Origin: Straminergon stramineum
Taxonomy: Eukaryota; Streptophyta; Bryopsida; Hypnales; Calliergonaceae
Assembly (NCBI GenBank): GCA_963920665.1
Contig: OY987267.1
Span: 15,810,001 to 15,874,000 of the forward strand
Direction: 5' to 3'
DNA: 64,000 nt
Position numbers and translations under genes: made by a program. Under the pieces are notes generated by a model. It did no database searches and was not told the DNA's origin. It saw only the letters and a program-made list of their open reading frames with translations. Below, piece by piece: positions 50,484 through 62,360 of this stretch (position 1 is the first letter of the stretch; the number at the start of each line of letters is the position of its first letter).

Positions 50484-51200
50484 GGTGATTGCAAGAAATA
50501 CATGTATTATTTCTTGTCATCCATTGTAAGGCAATATTTTTTTTGATCATAAGTTTTTCTTTAAACCTCTAAAGGACTAAAATTCATAACTAAGGTATAT
50601 AAGACTATTATAAACATTGGATAATTTTTTCATATTTAATAAAAATAATTTACTATTTAAAAAAGATCTATGATTGGATGTCATCCTAACCATTTGGGTA
50701 GGCCAGTAGGGGATGGGGCTAGTACTATTTTGGGCCCCCCAAAAAATTGAAGCTAAAAATTGGGATATGAAGACATTGACAATTATTATATACATTAGCC
50801 AAATATATATATATACACATACATACATACATCTTGCACATTTGTTCAAAGTGTGCTATCTTTATATCAATGCATGGAATGTAGACTTCTTTTTCATTAA
50901 GCTGTAAAAACTTGATTAGGAGCTTGTTTATATTGAAGAAAATTGGCATTTTTATTTTATTGAGATTTTTTGTTTAAAAATGAACAAAAAAATATATATT
51001 ATCTATTATTTTGAAATTTTTGTTTTTTCTATTTTATGCAAAGCTTTTAGAGAGTAGGGGAAAGAGGAATTTTTGGACGGGCATTATTTTTCATGTTATA
51101 TTATTTTCTATATTTTTCTTTGATTTAAGAAAATCCAAATATTCCCTCAATACAACATTCAAAATGCAACAAATAGTGCAAGTGTTTCTTGCAATCATCC
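50484..51200. mobile_element. MITE-like element (GGGTGATTGCAAG family), copy 2
   Basis: The left end is GGTGATTGCAAGAAATACAT. The reversed right end is GGATGATTGCAAGAAACACT, continuing TGCACTATTTG. The termini match those of 28265-29108. A TA/CA microsatellite lies inside near 50805-50830. Confidence 0.65.
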
Positions 51201-52836
51201 AATAAGATAAACAACACTTGTTTAATTCAAAAAATGTTGTGGTCTTTAGCAACAAAAAAGATGCTATATATTTTAAGGCTTTAACTAATTTTCTCCTACA
51301 GATTGTCATTGGACATTATCCTTTGTCTATTTCAAGCACCTTAAAAATACGTGTACCTTACATGGCTAAAAGAGCAATAAATACATTCTCAAGTTTGTCC
51401 ACTTTCTAATTTTTTCCTATTTTTTTCCAAATGAATTGTATAATTTCATTTTTTGATTGAGATGTTTGAAAAATGAATTCATCCAATAAATATTTTCCTG
51501 TTTAGAAATAAAAAGATAGTTTCTAATATGAAATTTACATCAAGTTCAAACATTTTCCGAAGTAGATGGCAAGTTTATAATCTTGTTACAATTGTTAGAT
51601 TCTTAATCTTAATGAAATAGAGAGCATCAAGATACACCTAGATCGAGTAAATTCTTTAACAAAGACACTCCAATTGTATGGGTTATTGATAATATATGTG
51701 CATAATATGCATGAAGATTAATTACCAAAGTTTAGAGGTTTGATTGATAAGGGTAGTTTATAAAAGACTACATATTTTTTTCACAAAGAATTAAATATTC
51801 CATGTTAGTTTCTATTTTTTCTAGCCATGACTCAAAGTGATCCTATAGAAATTTACAATTTAAAAAAAATACATCTTAAAAGAAATATGAATTGTTTTTT
51901 TGTTATGTGTGTTTTTGGTTCTAGAGTAATAATCAAAATACTTGATAGAATTAAAACGCACAACCTTGAAGAAAAAGCTATAGATGGAACCATTTAGTGC
52001 CAATTCTACAACCTCAAAATACACTCACAACAACAATAAAGGTAAACAAGGTGGAATTATTAGATGAAATTGTTACTTTTCATTGAAATAATTCATCCAT
52101 TATTGAGAGCCCATATTTACACCTAATCATAAACTATATCTAAAAATAATCAATCTATAAATATTTTCTTAGATACCCACATTGATGGCTTACAAAAGTA
52201 GAAATACTATAAATTATGATTCCAACATTCATCACTCCAAATCTTGTTTATAATGTTCTAAAAGTGATGTCCCCTGTTATATGTGATTTTTGAAAGTTTC
52301 TATTCACGAACTGATTTTTAGAATATCCATGTTGAATTTTTATGTTTGTTTTCAAATTAAACTTGTATCTTCAAAGAATGAAATTCAAAAATAATGGACA
52401 TCATTTATTCTACTATATTTAATTTACAAAAATATTTAAAATTTAGGGATAGTTATGGATAGCTTCTTGATATTTTTTATAATAAAATATTATAATTTTG
52501 TATTAAAAAATTATATATCAAATGAATATAGTAACATTAATAAAAATTTTAAAATAAATTCATGCATTTGAAACTATATTACAATATTATATATAACAAA
52601 AGGCAGCATACTTATAATGATTGATTGAATTGGATATTATAGTATCATTGGTTCAGAAATTAGATTGTGAAATTTTTTTATGACTACATCAACTTTCATC
52701 ACTATATAGAATATTTGACTTTTGCTTACTAAACTATTCTCAATGGAGTATTTCAAACTACATTTCAAACTACGTAGATGAAAAATATGTTTATTATGCA
52801 AAAGAATTGATGTTTATTAACATATGGATAAATGGT
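51201..52836. other. AT-rich DNA, nothing identified
   Basis: No gene and no recognisable terminal structure is seen. Confidence 0.4.
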
Positions 52837-52838
52837 TA

Positions 52839-53053
52839 CTCCCTTTGTCCCAAAATGATCTTCCGGTTGGACAAAAATTTTGGGATTTTTTGATGAAAAT
52901 AATGTCATTTTAGCCTATATCAAGTTTCAAGTAAAGTTTCGAGCAATCCTATTGATCTGAAACTTTGAGTTGCAAAGCCTTTTCAAAGTGTAGTATTAAG
53001 CTTATTGCAACAAAATTAAAGGGAATTGGAAGATCATTTTGGGACAGTGGGAG
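52839..53053. mobile_element. Stowaway-like (mariner-type) MITE, 215 bp
   Basis: The left end CTCCCTTTGTCCCAAAATGA continues TCTTCC. The right end is GGAAGATCATTTTGGGACAG followed by TGGGAG. Together they form an inverted repeat of about 26 bp. TA precedes the left end, and the right target reads TG, probably a mutated TA. The CTCCCT...CCCAAAAT start is the Stowaway hallmark. Confidence 0.85.
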
Positions 53054-55080
53054 TGTTATACATAGAATTTGTCATTTATTAGTTGGAAAAGCATTTCATT
53101 GAATTTTTAGTATTTATATGTATAATATTTAAAATTTTTTGAGTAATTATACACTCTTATTTCATGTAAAAAGAAAGAAAATTCTTCATGATTTAGAGTA
53201 ATTAAGCAACTACAGAGGGGATGTGAAAAAAGATCTACAACCACATCATTGTCGTGCAATTGACAAAATACACACTTCTCATCAATTTTTATCCATATTA
53301 TTAAATATGATAAATTTTATTTTAAAATGTGAAGGGCATTTAGAAAAAAGAGGTGTCTTTAATTTTTACAGTGGATGAAATAGCTACTAGTAGTATATAT
53401 TTGAAAGAATTATACATACAGTATTTTTTGAATGACCAAACGGTGTGTTTTTTCTCTTTTTGTATAACCCCACACTTCCAAAGGTCGAATATCATCAAAT
53501 ACTTTGTTGCAACTAACAAACACACACTTATAGAAATCTATTTTTTACAACCTTTCACAAATACCTCATTTTGTCCCAAAACAACTTGATTTTTCAAAAA
53601 ACAATCATTTCGGATGAGTTACACTAGGCACCATCTCTAAACAACTCATTTTCAATTGTTATGGACAAATTATTTATGGTTATGGACAAGTTATTTTGGA
53701 CAATAGAGTTGTAAAAGACCAACTTTTTACTGGTGACATATTGCTCAACTACATATTGCCAGAAGAAAGAAAGAAAGATGCACAGGTCTTTTCTTACATC
53801 CCTGATAATGAAGAAGATAAATTCTTGAAAAGTGGGTGAAATTGGGCACTTTTCATCCTCAAGGTGGTTAGACTGGTTGTCATCTCCTACTTACTATCTT
53901 CTAATGCCAATGATTGTCTAAGTTCAGTAACAATGGTCAACCTCGTTGCCATCTCCCACTTACCATGACAACATCACCTAAAGTCAGTTATTGTTTAATA
54001 GGTTTAATAACCATGTTCAAACTCATTGTGATTTCCCACCTACCATCTCCTAATGTTAGTTGATATTTAATAGGTTTATTGAACATGGTCAGATTCATTG
54101 CTTCTTTTTCCACCTACCATCTTCTAATGCCAATTGATGTGTAGGTGAAATAGAGCTATGTGATGAACTTGGGCTAGTCATTAAAGTTGTTTTGTAGTCC
54201 CTTCATCTCTTGTAGAGCCTCTAAGATGTAGAAAGATTTTTAGGTTTGATTCAAGTATTTGGTGCAATCCCTTGAGAGTAGGCGGGATGTACTCTTAATT
54301 CTATGACTAAATATGGTCTAGGTCATTGAAATAATAGTAGTGATTTTAAAATTTAGACATATTTTTTGGTTTTCAATTGAAAAACCAAAATTTAAAAATA
54401 AGAAAATAAGAAAAAATAATTATATATATAATTTTTTTTTAATAGAAAAAATTATAATTTGATTTCAAATACTCTTGAAATGTTCAAGGGTTTTAATCTT
54501 TCACATGTAATGTTTCACACAACTTAAGTTCTTTTCCAAAACAAATTCAAGATACCATGATAAAAATGACAAATAAACATTTTTCTAGTAAAATAATGTG
54601 AAATCAAGAAATGATTTTTAAAAATTTTAAATAAAAATTTATCTCTTTCAAATTTAATCCCATATTGATTGTTTTCTTAAAAATTTGTCCTTAGATACAA
54701 AAAATATCATTGAATTGTTATTTAACCCTTGAAGGACACAAAGACCAGAAGTGTTTGATGGCCATGACTTTATTGTTCAATATACAAACAAAGAATGCAT
54801 GTGTTGGTCCAATAATCAAAGCATTTAAATGACTACATTGGTAATGGAGGGCCGCATCCTTCAAGAGGTGATTTAAAGGATATAAAAACCATGATACAAA
54901 TATACCTTTGTGACAAACGCTTGGAAATTCTACAAGAAAACCCTTTCCCTATGCACTTTGATTCTCATATTCAATAGATGTTTCACCCTCCCAAATATTC
55001 TTCCAAAGACTCCTACCTCAAAGTTAAAATGGACGACATGACAAAAAGTCAAACAACCAAAAGTATATCTCCCTCTTCAT
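53054..55080. other. AT-rich DNA, nothing firm
   Basis: There is no gene. TTTAACCCTTGAAGGACAC at 54721 is a good left-type end of the TTAA family, but I could not find its right end. Confidence 0.4.
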
Positions 55081-55208
55081 CCCTCACGGCAGTCATCCAT
55101 CCCTCACGGCAGTCATCCATCCCTCACGACAGTCATCCATCCCTCACGGGAATCATCCATCCCTCACGGGAATCATCCATCCCTCACGGGAATCATCCAT
55201 CCCTCACG
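55081..55208. repeat. 20-bp minisatellite, about 6.4 copies
   Basis: The unit CCCTCACGGCAGTCATCCAT varies only in the GGCAG / GACAG / GGGAA segment. It lies about 1.9 kb upstream of the NT-C2 start codon, at the border between AT-rich DNA and the gene's GC-rich leader. Confidence 0.93.
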
Positions 55209-55259
55209 AAAAAGCTAGAGTTATTACTCTTTTTACTGTCACTTCCTCGCTAAGAGCAC

Positions 55260-57001
55260 AGGTAGAAAATCCAATTTTACCGTCCCCCGCAGATTTTTCA
55301 ACAGGCGCTTGGCCCCCACCCTTCTTTCCGGTGGGCAGCGAGCGTCAAGGTAAGTAGCGCGGGCCAAGCCGAGCTCCTGCAGTCGGTGGGCATAGTAAGC
55401 CGTGCTGCAGCCAGCGCTTTGACATCGCCGGGCCTTTCCTTCGGAGATAGTGGGTGAGCGAGCGATGACGACGCGATCGTTGTGAGTGCGAGTTAAGGGA
55501 CAAGGACAAGAAGAAAGCGCGGTCGCGGGACTTGGCCGCTTTTTCTACAGCTCGTCGTCTTCTTCTTCGTCGTGCTCTTCGAGTTGGTGAGCGAGGTTCA
55601 TCAGCAGCGTTTGTAAGGTAGTATTGGCGAAAACGTGTTTTCGGGCAGAAGCGGACCGCTTGCGTTCACGCTGTTTGGGCTTGGGGACGGGCGAAGGTGT
55701 CAATGGGAGGGGGTTGAGTCTCCACGCGGTGCTTCTTGCGGCTATTAGTGGTGAGGCCGCGGCGGAGGTCGACGTTGTGAACGGCTCTTTAGGCGTTTGT
55801 GGTGGTGGTTGGGTCGTACGACAGGCGGGGTAGCGGTAGTTTACGGGCGGGGGTTTGTTGTTGTCGTGGCGGGGACGAGCGTTAGGTAGGAGCGGATTTG
55901 AGAATTAGGAGGACAGTGGGGTTCTGTTTCTGTATTGGTGGAAGCTCCGTGTGACTTTTGAGAGGGTAGGTGATCGGCGTTGGGGTTGGAGTTTGGACCC
56001 GACGTCCGGGGAGTATTATGGCAGTGTTTCGGCTGGTTGTTGTGAGCGAGAAGAGCAGTCGTCGGAGCATTGGTTGTTTGAGGATTTTGTAGTGAGAGGT
56101 GTTTTTACGATTAGTCGCTATTCGGTGGAGGAAGAAGGAAGCTGCAGGAATCAGGGATAGGAGTTTCGGTGACCTTTAGGCAGCCGCGGACCAGGGGTTT
56201 AATTCCGCATTGCGTCGGAGGAGGTGTTCTCGTCGCACTTCAGATCAAGTAAGTTTGCAATTGAACATGCAGAGGAATAGCGAGTTATAAGAGAGGCAGA
56301 GTATGAGGGCATCGAATGATAGTGCTCTTTTTAGGTGGTAGGACGGTGCCCGGGCTATCTGTATGAGAGGCTTCAATTGCGCAATGGAGTTTTCTGTTTT
56401 CGATGAGACAGGTAGATGGAGATGCTTGTAAAAATTTCGGAGGAAGCAGGGGAGGGGTAGAGGTCAAAGCTATGTCCCTTTCCGAGTTTTTTTTGTTAGA
56501 CATAGCATGCAACTGTTGACTATCTAGAAAAGAACACTGTAGCGCCTCCTGGATTACTATTATAGACGAAGCAGCGGTAAGGTTTGGATGCATGTTCGAG
56601 CCTGAGCTTGCATGGAGCATGCGCTTCATTACAGGTTAGGGAATGAGAGTTTTTTATTTTTTCTGGAGAAGTGAAAGTTTTTCGTGTGAGTGAGCGGATA
56701 TGTTGAGTATCTTTAGGAAGTGGAGCCGTGACTTTAGGTGAATAGAGTATAGTTTGTAGTGAATTTTGCTAAGGAGGAAACGATAATCAGCTACGCGGTT
56801 TCTTGTCTAACGAAGAGAAGACTTGCATTTTGTTCTTGCGCGCGTGGTAGTAGATTTGATAGGACAATGCTTTTCAGTTTTGTAATAAGCGTTTCGTTTT
56901 AATGCAGGCGGTTTACAGGCAATTCAAGGTTTCGATTGTGGCTCTGGTAGATTTCTATTCGGATATAAACAGACAGTAATTGTCTCCTAGAGACCATCAC
57001 A
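55260..57001 (+). promoter_or_regulatory. Promoter and 5' UTR region of the NT-C2 gene
   Basis: GC content rises abruptly at about 55280 and stays high to about 56250, as for a promoter and first non-coding exon. A consensus donor (CAAGTAAGT, GT at 56249) and an acceptor (TTTTAATGCAG, ending 56907) suggest a leader intron of about 659 bp whose second exon reaches the ATG at 57002. The transcription start is not visible. Confidence 0.5.
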
Positions 57002-59909
57002 ATGGTCATCAAGGTGATTAAGTGGCCGCTCCGCCAGCTTGTATCCAAGAAATACCAAGTCAATCTGGTCTTGAACAGAATTGACGGGCTGTCGGCTGCT
57101 GATCCTGACGAGTCTAAATTGTATGTTGACTTGAAATGGAAGGGGCCAAAGAATGCTCTTGGATCCCGATTTCGTAGTATGAAGAGGGAAAAGACAAATG
57201 CTCTGCCGGTGGAGAACAGTGGGTGTATTACATGGGATAAAGAGTTCGAACATGTGTGTGTTCTTACAAACGACAAAGTTGGTGTCTTTCAGCCATGGCA
57301 CGTGTATTTCGTCCTCTGCAAGGTAATCATTCGTATGGCCACATATGGCTTCGTTTCGAGTGTGGGAAATGTGGACGGTCTTTCATTACAAAAAGTCGTG
57401 GTCAATTGAGTCTTTCTCGTTATGCTTCTTTACATTCTTATCTGTGGCGCTTAGGTTAGCTTTCTTGCAATTTATTTTGATATAGCGTTCATTAATTGAC
57501 CTGTTGACGGGTATTGATTGTGCAGGCGTTGCCAGGAAGCTCGAAAAGCAAGGTCTCTGTGTTGGGCACTGCAATTCTGGACATCGGTCTCCTGGCTTCA
57601 TCTGGAAACTCTTCTAATTATTCCACAACTTTACCTGTAATCTGCAAAAGTGGAGATTCTGAAGTTGAAGCCGTGTTTGCGGTATTTTTTTTAACTTTTT
57701 AGACTTCTTTTTTCTTCGTGAACGAGGTCTTATTTTAACACAATTGCGAATTTGTTACATGCATCCATCGAGTTTCGTGTTTTCTGCTTTCTCATTTATT
57801 TGTATTCTTTTGTACTTGATGTTTGGGACGAGGGTGCCATAGATTTACTGATACAAGGATATTTTGCTTTTGAACTGCAGATTACCTTCAGCTTTTCAGA
57901 GCTACGAACAGTGTACGAGGCTGGCTTTGAGAGTGTGCACAGGCTGATGGCGCCTGCGATGGCATGTATTGGTGGGGATCCTTACATCTGGGATCCTGAG
58001 GACGATGACGTGGTGAAGGTTCATCCAGATGTCGAGAAAAAGAAAAAGTCCTCCAAAGAGTTGTCTAGGGAGCAAGTCCTAGGCCTCAAGGGCAAGAAAA
58101 CCCTGCAGCTCGAGGATGTTGATCCAAATGACGGTGGAAAATTCTCCCCTCGCAGTGATGGAAGCGTGCAGGATGCTCTGGACCTCTTTGACTCAGACTG
58201 GGTTGACGATTCTGATTATGAGTATGGCGAAGAAGTTGAAGAAGCGAATATTGGGCAGTTCGTGAGTTACGGAACTTTAGCCGGCGTGAACCTTGTAGTG
58301 GAGGGTGCGCTGCCTCACCATGCGGATGAAGCAGCTGGTGCTGCCCCTGATGAAGTTGAAGTTCGTGATAATATCCACAGTCGGGCTTTGGACATGGCAA
58401 TTCCGAAGGTGGATGTGGCCCCGGAGGAGGTTTCGACATCTGAGAACGGGGAGCTGGTTTCGCAGGGCTCTTTGATGAGTATGCTGTCTTGGCGGAAGAG
58501 GAAGTTGAGTTTCAGGTCACCTCGATCTCGCGGGGAGCCATTACTGAATAAAGCCTATGGGGAGGAAGGTGGTGATGAAATCGACTGGCATCGAAGGCAG
58601 GCAGAGTCTTCCACAGAGTTCCCAGATCTGACAGTGAGTCTCAATTCCTTCTGGTTGAGGATTTATGATGGTGACCATTGGCGTGCTTCATATTGGTTCT
58701 TCAATTAGTAATTTGAATTTGAACACAATGAACACACTGTGTTTGCTTCAGTTTATTTGTCTCCTGCTCGTGAACTTTCTGATGTGGCCAAATGATTTCT
58801 TTGCAAACTCTTCTGTGTGAAGATATGAATTCTCGTACTGTTGCTTACTATCTGTTCACTCTTTCCAGCGTCAGAAAAGTGAGGAGAGTATTGCTATTGT
58901 TGCTGGAGCACTGGACTTTGGGGAGACGCTTTTTGCTGTTGGAACCTGGGAGCAAAAGGATCTCGTTAGCAGGGATGGACGGACACAGCTCTCAACCAAT
59001 GTGTTCTTCGCGTCCTTTGATCAGCGCAGTGAAAGCGCAGCAGGTGAGAGTGCTTGTACTGCTCTTGTGGCGGTTATAGCCGACTGGTTGCATAAGCACC
59101 CTACCCTTGTGCCTAGCAAAGCGGAATTCGACATGCTGATTCGGGAAGGTTCTGCTGAGTGGAGAAATTTATGCACTGTGGAGGCATTCAAGGATCGGTT
59201 TGCTGACAAGCACTTTGACTTGGACACTGTCCTCGAAGCAGCAGTGCGACCACTTAGTGTTGTGCCTGAGAAATCCTTCGTTGGTTTCTTCGTTCCCGAA
59301 GGTGTGAGCGAGTCTTTGGACTTCCTGCAAGATGCTATGTCATTTGATAGCATCTGGAAGGAGGTCGAAAGGGCTGGACCAGCTGTCTACATTGTAAGCT
59401 GGAATGACCACTTTTTTGTACTCAAATTGGAAGAGGACAGGTGCTACATAATTGACACACTCGGAGAGAGACTACAAGAAGGTGGTGAGCAGGCATATAT
59501 CCTCCAGTTTGATGCGCAGACCAGCCTTGGTCCTGCGCCAACTTCAAAGCCCGAAGATTCGAAGATCGCAAGTCAGCCGGAAGCAGCAGCGGCAGCGGCA
59601 GAAGTGTCAGATTCATTGGCACTAGTGAATGTTGGAACTGATAGCGACCCTATTCCTGTAGCTTCCGATGCTGTCGCCTCCGCCAGTGAAACTTCCATGG
59701 AGCTTGTCCTTTCCGCTGAGGAGGTACTCAATGGGGGTAGAGCTTCATGCTGCCAGTTTATCAAAGAGTTTTTTGCTGCCCTGCCTCTAAGGGAGCTTCA
59801 AAGTGACATCAAGAAAGGTTTACTGGGAAAGGTCCCTCTGCACCAGCGGCTGCAGATCGAGTTCCACTATACAACTTCCAGGACTTGCACAGAACTAGTA
59901 CCTGTTTAA
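57002..59909 (+). CDS. NT-C2 (EEIG1/EHBP1-type) domain protein, plant-specific family, 756 aa
   Basis: Coding exons are 57002-57322, 57526-57681, 57881-58633 and 58869-59909. All have GT/AG borders and phase 0 joins (107 + 52 + 251 + 346 aa). Residues 1 to about 190 look like the NT-C2 domain, a membrane- or cytoskeleton-associated C2 variant, starting MVIKVIKWPLRQLVSKKYQV and including DLKWKGPK. A low-complexity acidic middle follows, then the family-specific block RKRKLSFRSPRSRGEPLL with AYGEEGGDEIDW (about residues 362-390). The C-terminal 350 residues form a conserved domain with GESACTALVAVIADW, KSFVGFFVPEG, SWNDHFFVLK and YIIDTLGERL, then LQIEFHYT. The layout matches a family I remember from Arabidopsis (At3g11760 and At5g04860 types). 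Its biochemical role is not established to my knowledge. Database names such as splicing factor 3A subunit should not be trusted. Confidence 0.9.
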
Positions 59910-62302
59910 GATCTCTGTGCGAAGTTGTTCTGATTAGGTTAGCCGGTTTGAATTGGACTGGACTTGGAACAGCGCACGATTGTTGTCTCGCTTGAGTTGC
60001 AGGGTATGGAGGGTTTTATTCTGCTGAGGCTCTCCTTGAGAACAATTTGGAATTCGAAACTGGCTCGAGGATGGGATGGGAGCTTGAAGTCGGGGGCTGG
60101 TTCATGAAGACGGTTGAATGGTTCATTCTAAGGCTGATTACCCGCTTACAGGGGTCTCTAATCCTCCTACGATTGTCGGGAACACCACTTCGTCAGACAT
60201 TTACTCCAGAAGTTGTGACAAGGGGCGAGGTGTGCGATCGACTACTCCATACAACTCTTCTGATCCTCCCCAAAGTAGAAAGTTCTAGCATAGCTTGATC
60301 TGAGTTGATACAAGGTTCAGTGACATTCAGTAGATTCTGCAAGCCTCTGCATGGCTGAGTCAGCGGCGATGCGGCGAGCTATCTTTTGATGGTTTTTGCT
60401 AATAATGAAGGATGCCGGAAGATTCAAGACGAGGACATTAATTCCAATTGTTGGAAGTGAGACGATCTCGGGGACAACTGACTTCTAAAATTAATACGAC
60501 AGTAGGAATGAACTACTGGCATTTCATGGTGGGGCGTGAGGACTTCCATTCGCTTTACAGTTGTACACTACTAGCAACTTCTAGCGTTCGCTGGGGTCAT
60601 TCTTCTAGTGACATTACCCTTTTAGTGGCGACAGAGGATGCATTAAGACTTTTGGGGACCTTGTGGCCTTGAAATTCAATGTGTATGTACAACGCATACT
60701 TATCATTACATCAATAAATTCTGGAATTTTGATCGATAATGTGTGTTGCCTTTTGTTCCACTTATTGGTTCTTAGTGAGAATCTTGTAATGTCTCAAGCT
60801 GCTGAGGGTGTCATTGGTATATTTGAAATGTGCTTATCGTGTACCTTGTATTTGGTGCACGCTACAAGACATTGCTAATTTGATTAGAAATTTATGCGTT
60901 TGCTGATATTCATTCTACTGAACACAAACATTATAGAGGTCAAGTGTACCGGTATTAGAAAGGGTGGGATCCAGAATTGGAAAATGTAACCTATCGGCTT
61001 TGATTGGGGCATGATCGCATCTGGTTGCAGTTCAAGCCATCATGATGCTAATCCCTATTAGAACAACTCATCCAATTCGTGCACATGTTTGGACTTTACT
61101 ACGGTACTGCAAAATTCTTACTCTTGTGGACTTATTTCCATGTGTTGTAAGCATGACCTGTCTAAACATTTATGGCCCTTGAGCTTTGAATGGAATTGAG
61201 CTTGCCTCTTATCACTTACAACGATCAATAACCTTCCAATTTGAATAAGCTTAAAGTATTTCTAAATATTTAAAGTTTTTTTAGAATATCACCATCAAAT
61301 TGAGGTTGGGATAATAGAGAAATTTTAAAAGTCAAGATCTATTTGGGGTTGTAACCCTTTTTTGGTTCACATTATACATGCCAATTCTCTTCCTAGAATG
61401 CATTTGAAGTTTCGTTCAACTTTTGTGCTTTTTTGGAAAGATAACAATTCTTAGTTGATTACAAGCTAGTCAAGTTCACCTCCACATTGGAATTTTTGTT
61501 CCACCCTTGCAATTGCCCAAGCTCAAAACATAGGACCAAAAGTACTACGCCTCAAAGGTTGCTAAATTATAGTTTATTGCCATTGGTTGTTTTTTGTCAA
61601 AAAAAACCCAATCAAGTAGACAATAACTTCAATCTCTTTGGATGCATGCATCCAAAATTGAATAAAAAACAAAAAAACTCTATCAAAAACACCATGACTT
61701 TTCAAATGTTGTACCGGTACCTCCAATAAACAAACTTTGAGATTGATTTTTTGCTTCAAAATTTGACATAATTGCAGAGCTACAACTTTTGTGTTTGCAC
61801 TTTTCTTCATACGCATAGCTTTTTGAATGCAAATATTTCAAACTCAAAAATGTTGAGAGTGAGTTCTCGAGACACTACCAAGTTGCCGATTTGCTACACT
61901 TGCATTCTCTTCAGATACAGTGCAGATCGTTGCTAAGAGCACTTAGCAAGCACGTCGAGAGGTTTTGACCTGAGCTAGTGCGTCACTCTGTTCTGAGTTG
62001 GAGCTGCGACGGCCTTACTGCAGGCAGTCTAAATGCTTAGGGCTTGCCAGAGGAATTTAGGTCGTAAATCTTTCTGCTGGTCTCCTAATTCAAGTAAATG
62101 GAAAGCATGATGGACGGCACGATCGACGAAGCGATCCGCTCTAGACTTTGCGGTTTGACTTGAGAGAGCGCATTGCGGAATTCGAGACCAATTCGACTGA
62201 AGGAGGCGGAGGTTATCCAAGAAGAATACTGTCTTTGATCTTATGCGTGTTTTTTTGGTTTGAAAGAGCGGCGACCTACGATTGAGCGTTAGGAGGTGGC
62301 TA
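59910..62302 (+). other. NT-C2 3' region and spacer to the cyclotransferase gene
   Basis: The first 800 bp are probably 3' UTR, with a polyadenylation-type AATAAA at about 60713. The stretch 61250-61850 is AT-rich repeat-like DNA without recognised ends. From about 61870 the sequence becomes GC-richer and is presumably the promoter of the next gene. Confidence 0.45.
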
Positions 62303-62323
62303 ATGGCGAGCAAGCGAGAGTGA
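62303..62323 (+). promoter_or_regulatory. Short upstream ORF before the cyclotransferase start
   Basis: ATG at 62303 encodes MASKRE and stops at 62321-62323, in a different frame from the main ORF. If it is in the transcript it could reduce initiation at the main start. Confidence 0.4.
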
Positions 62324-62360
62324 AGAATCTGATATTGGATTGTTTGTCCCCTGTTTTTCT

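Noticed and set aside
50565..51741. A TTAA-family element from ACCTCTAAAGG to TTTAGAGGT
   Set aside because: The right flank is TTGA rather than TTAA, and the interval conflicts with the better supported inverted-repeat element at 50484-51200.
54978..55253. A repeat-containing protein (His-Pro-Ser repeats)
   Set aside because: The repeat is a 20-bp minisatellite that shifts reading frame each unit. The peptide has no plausible gene structure.
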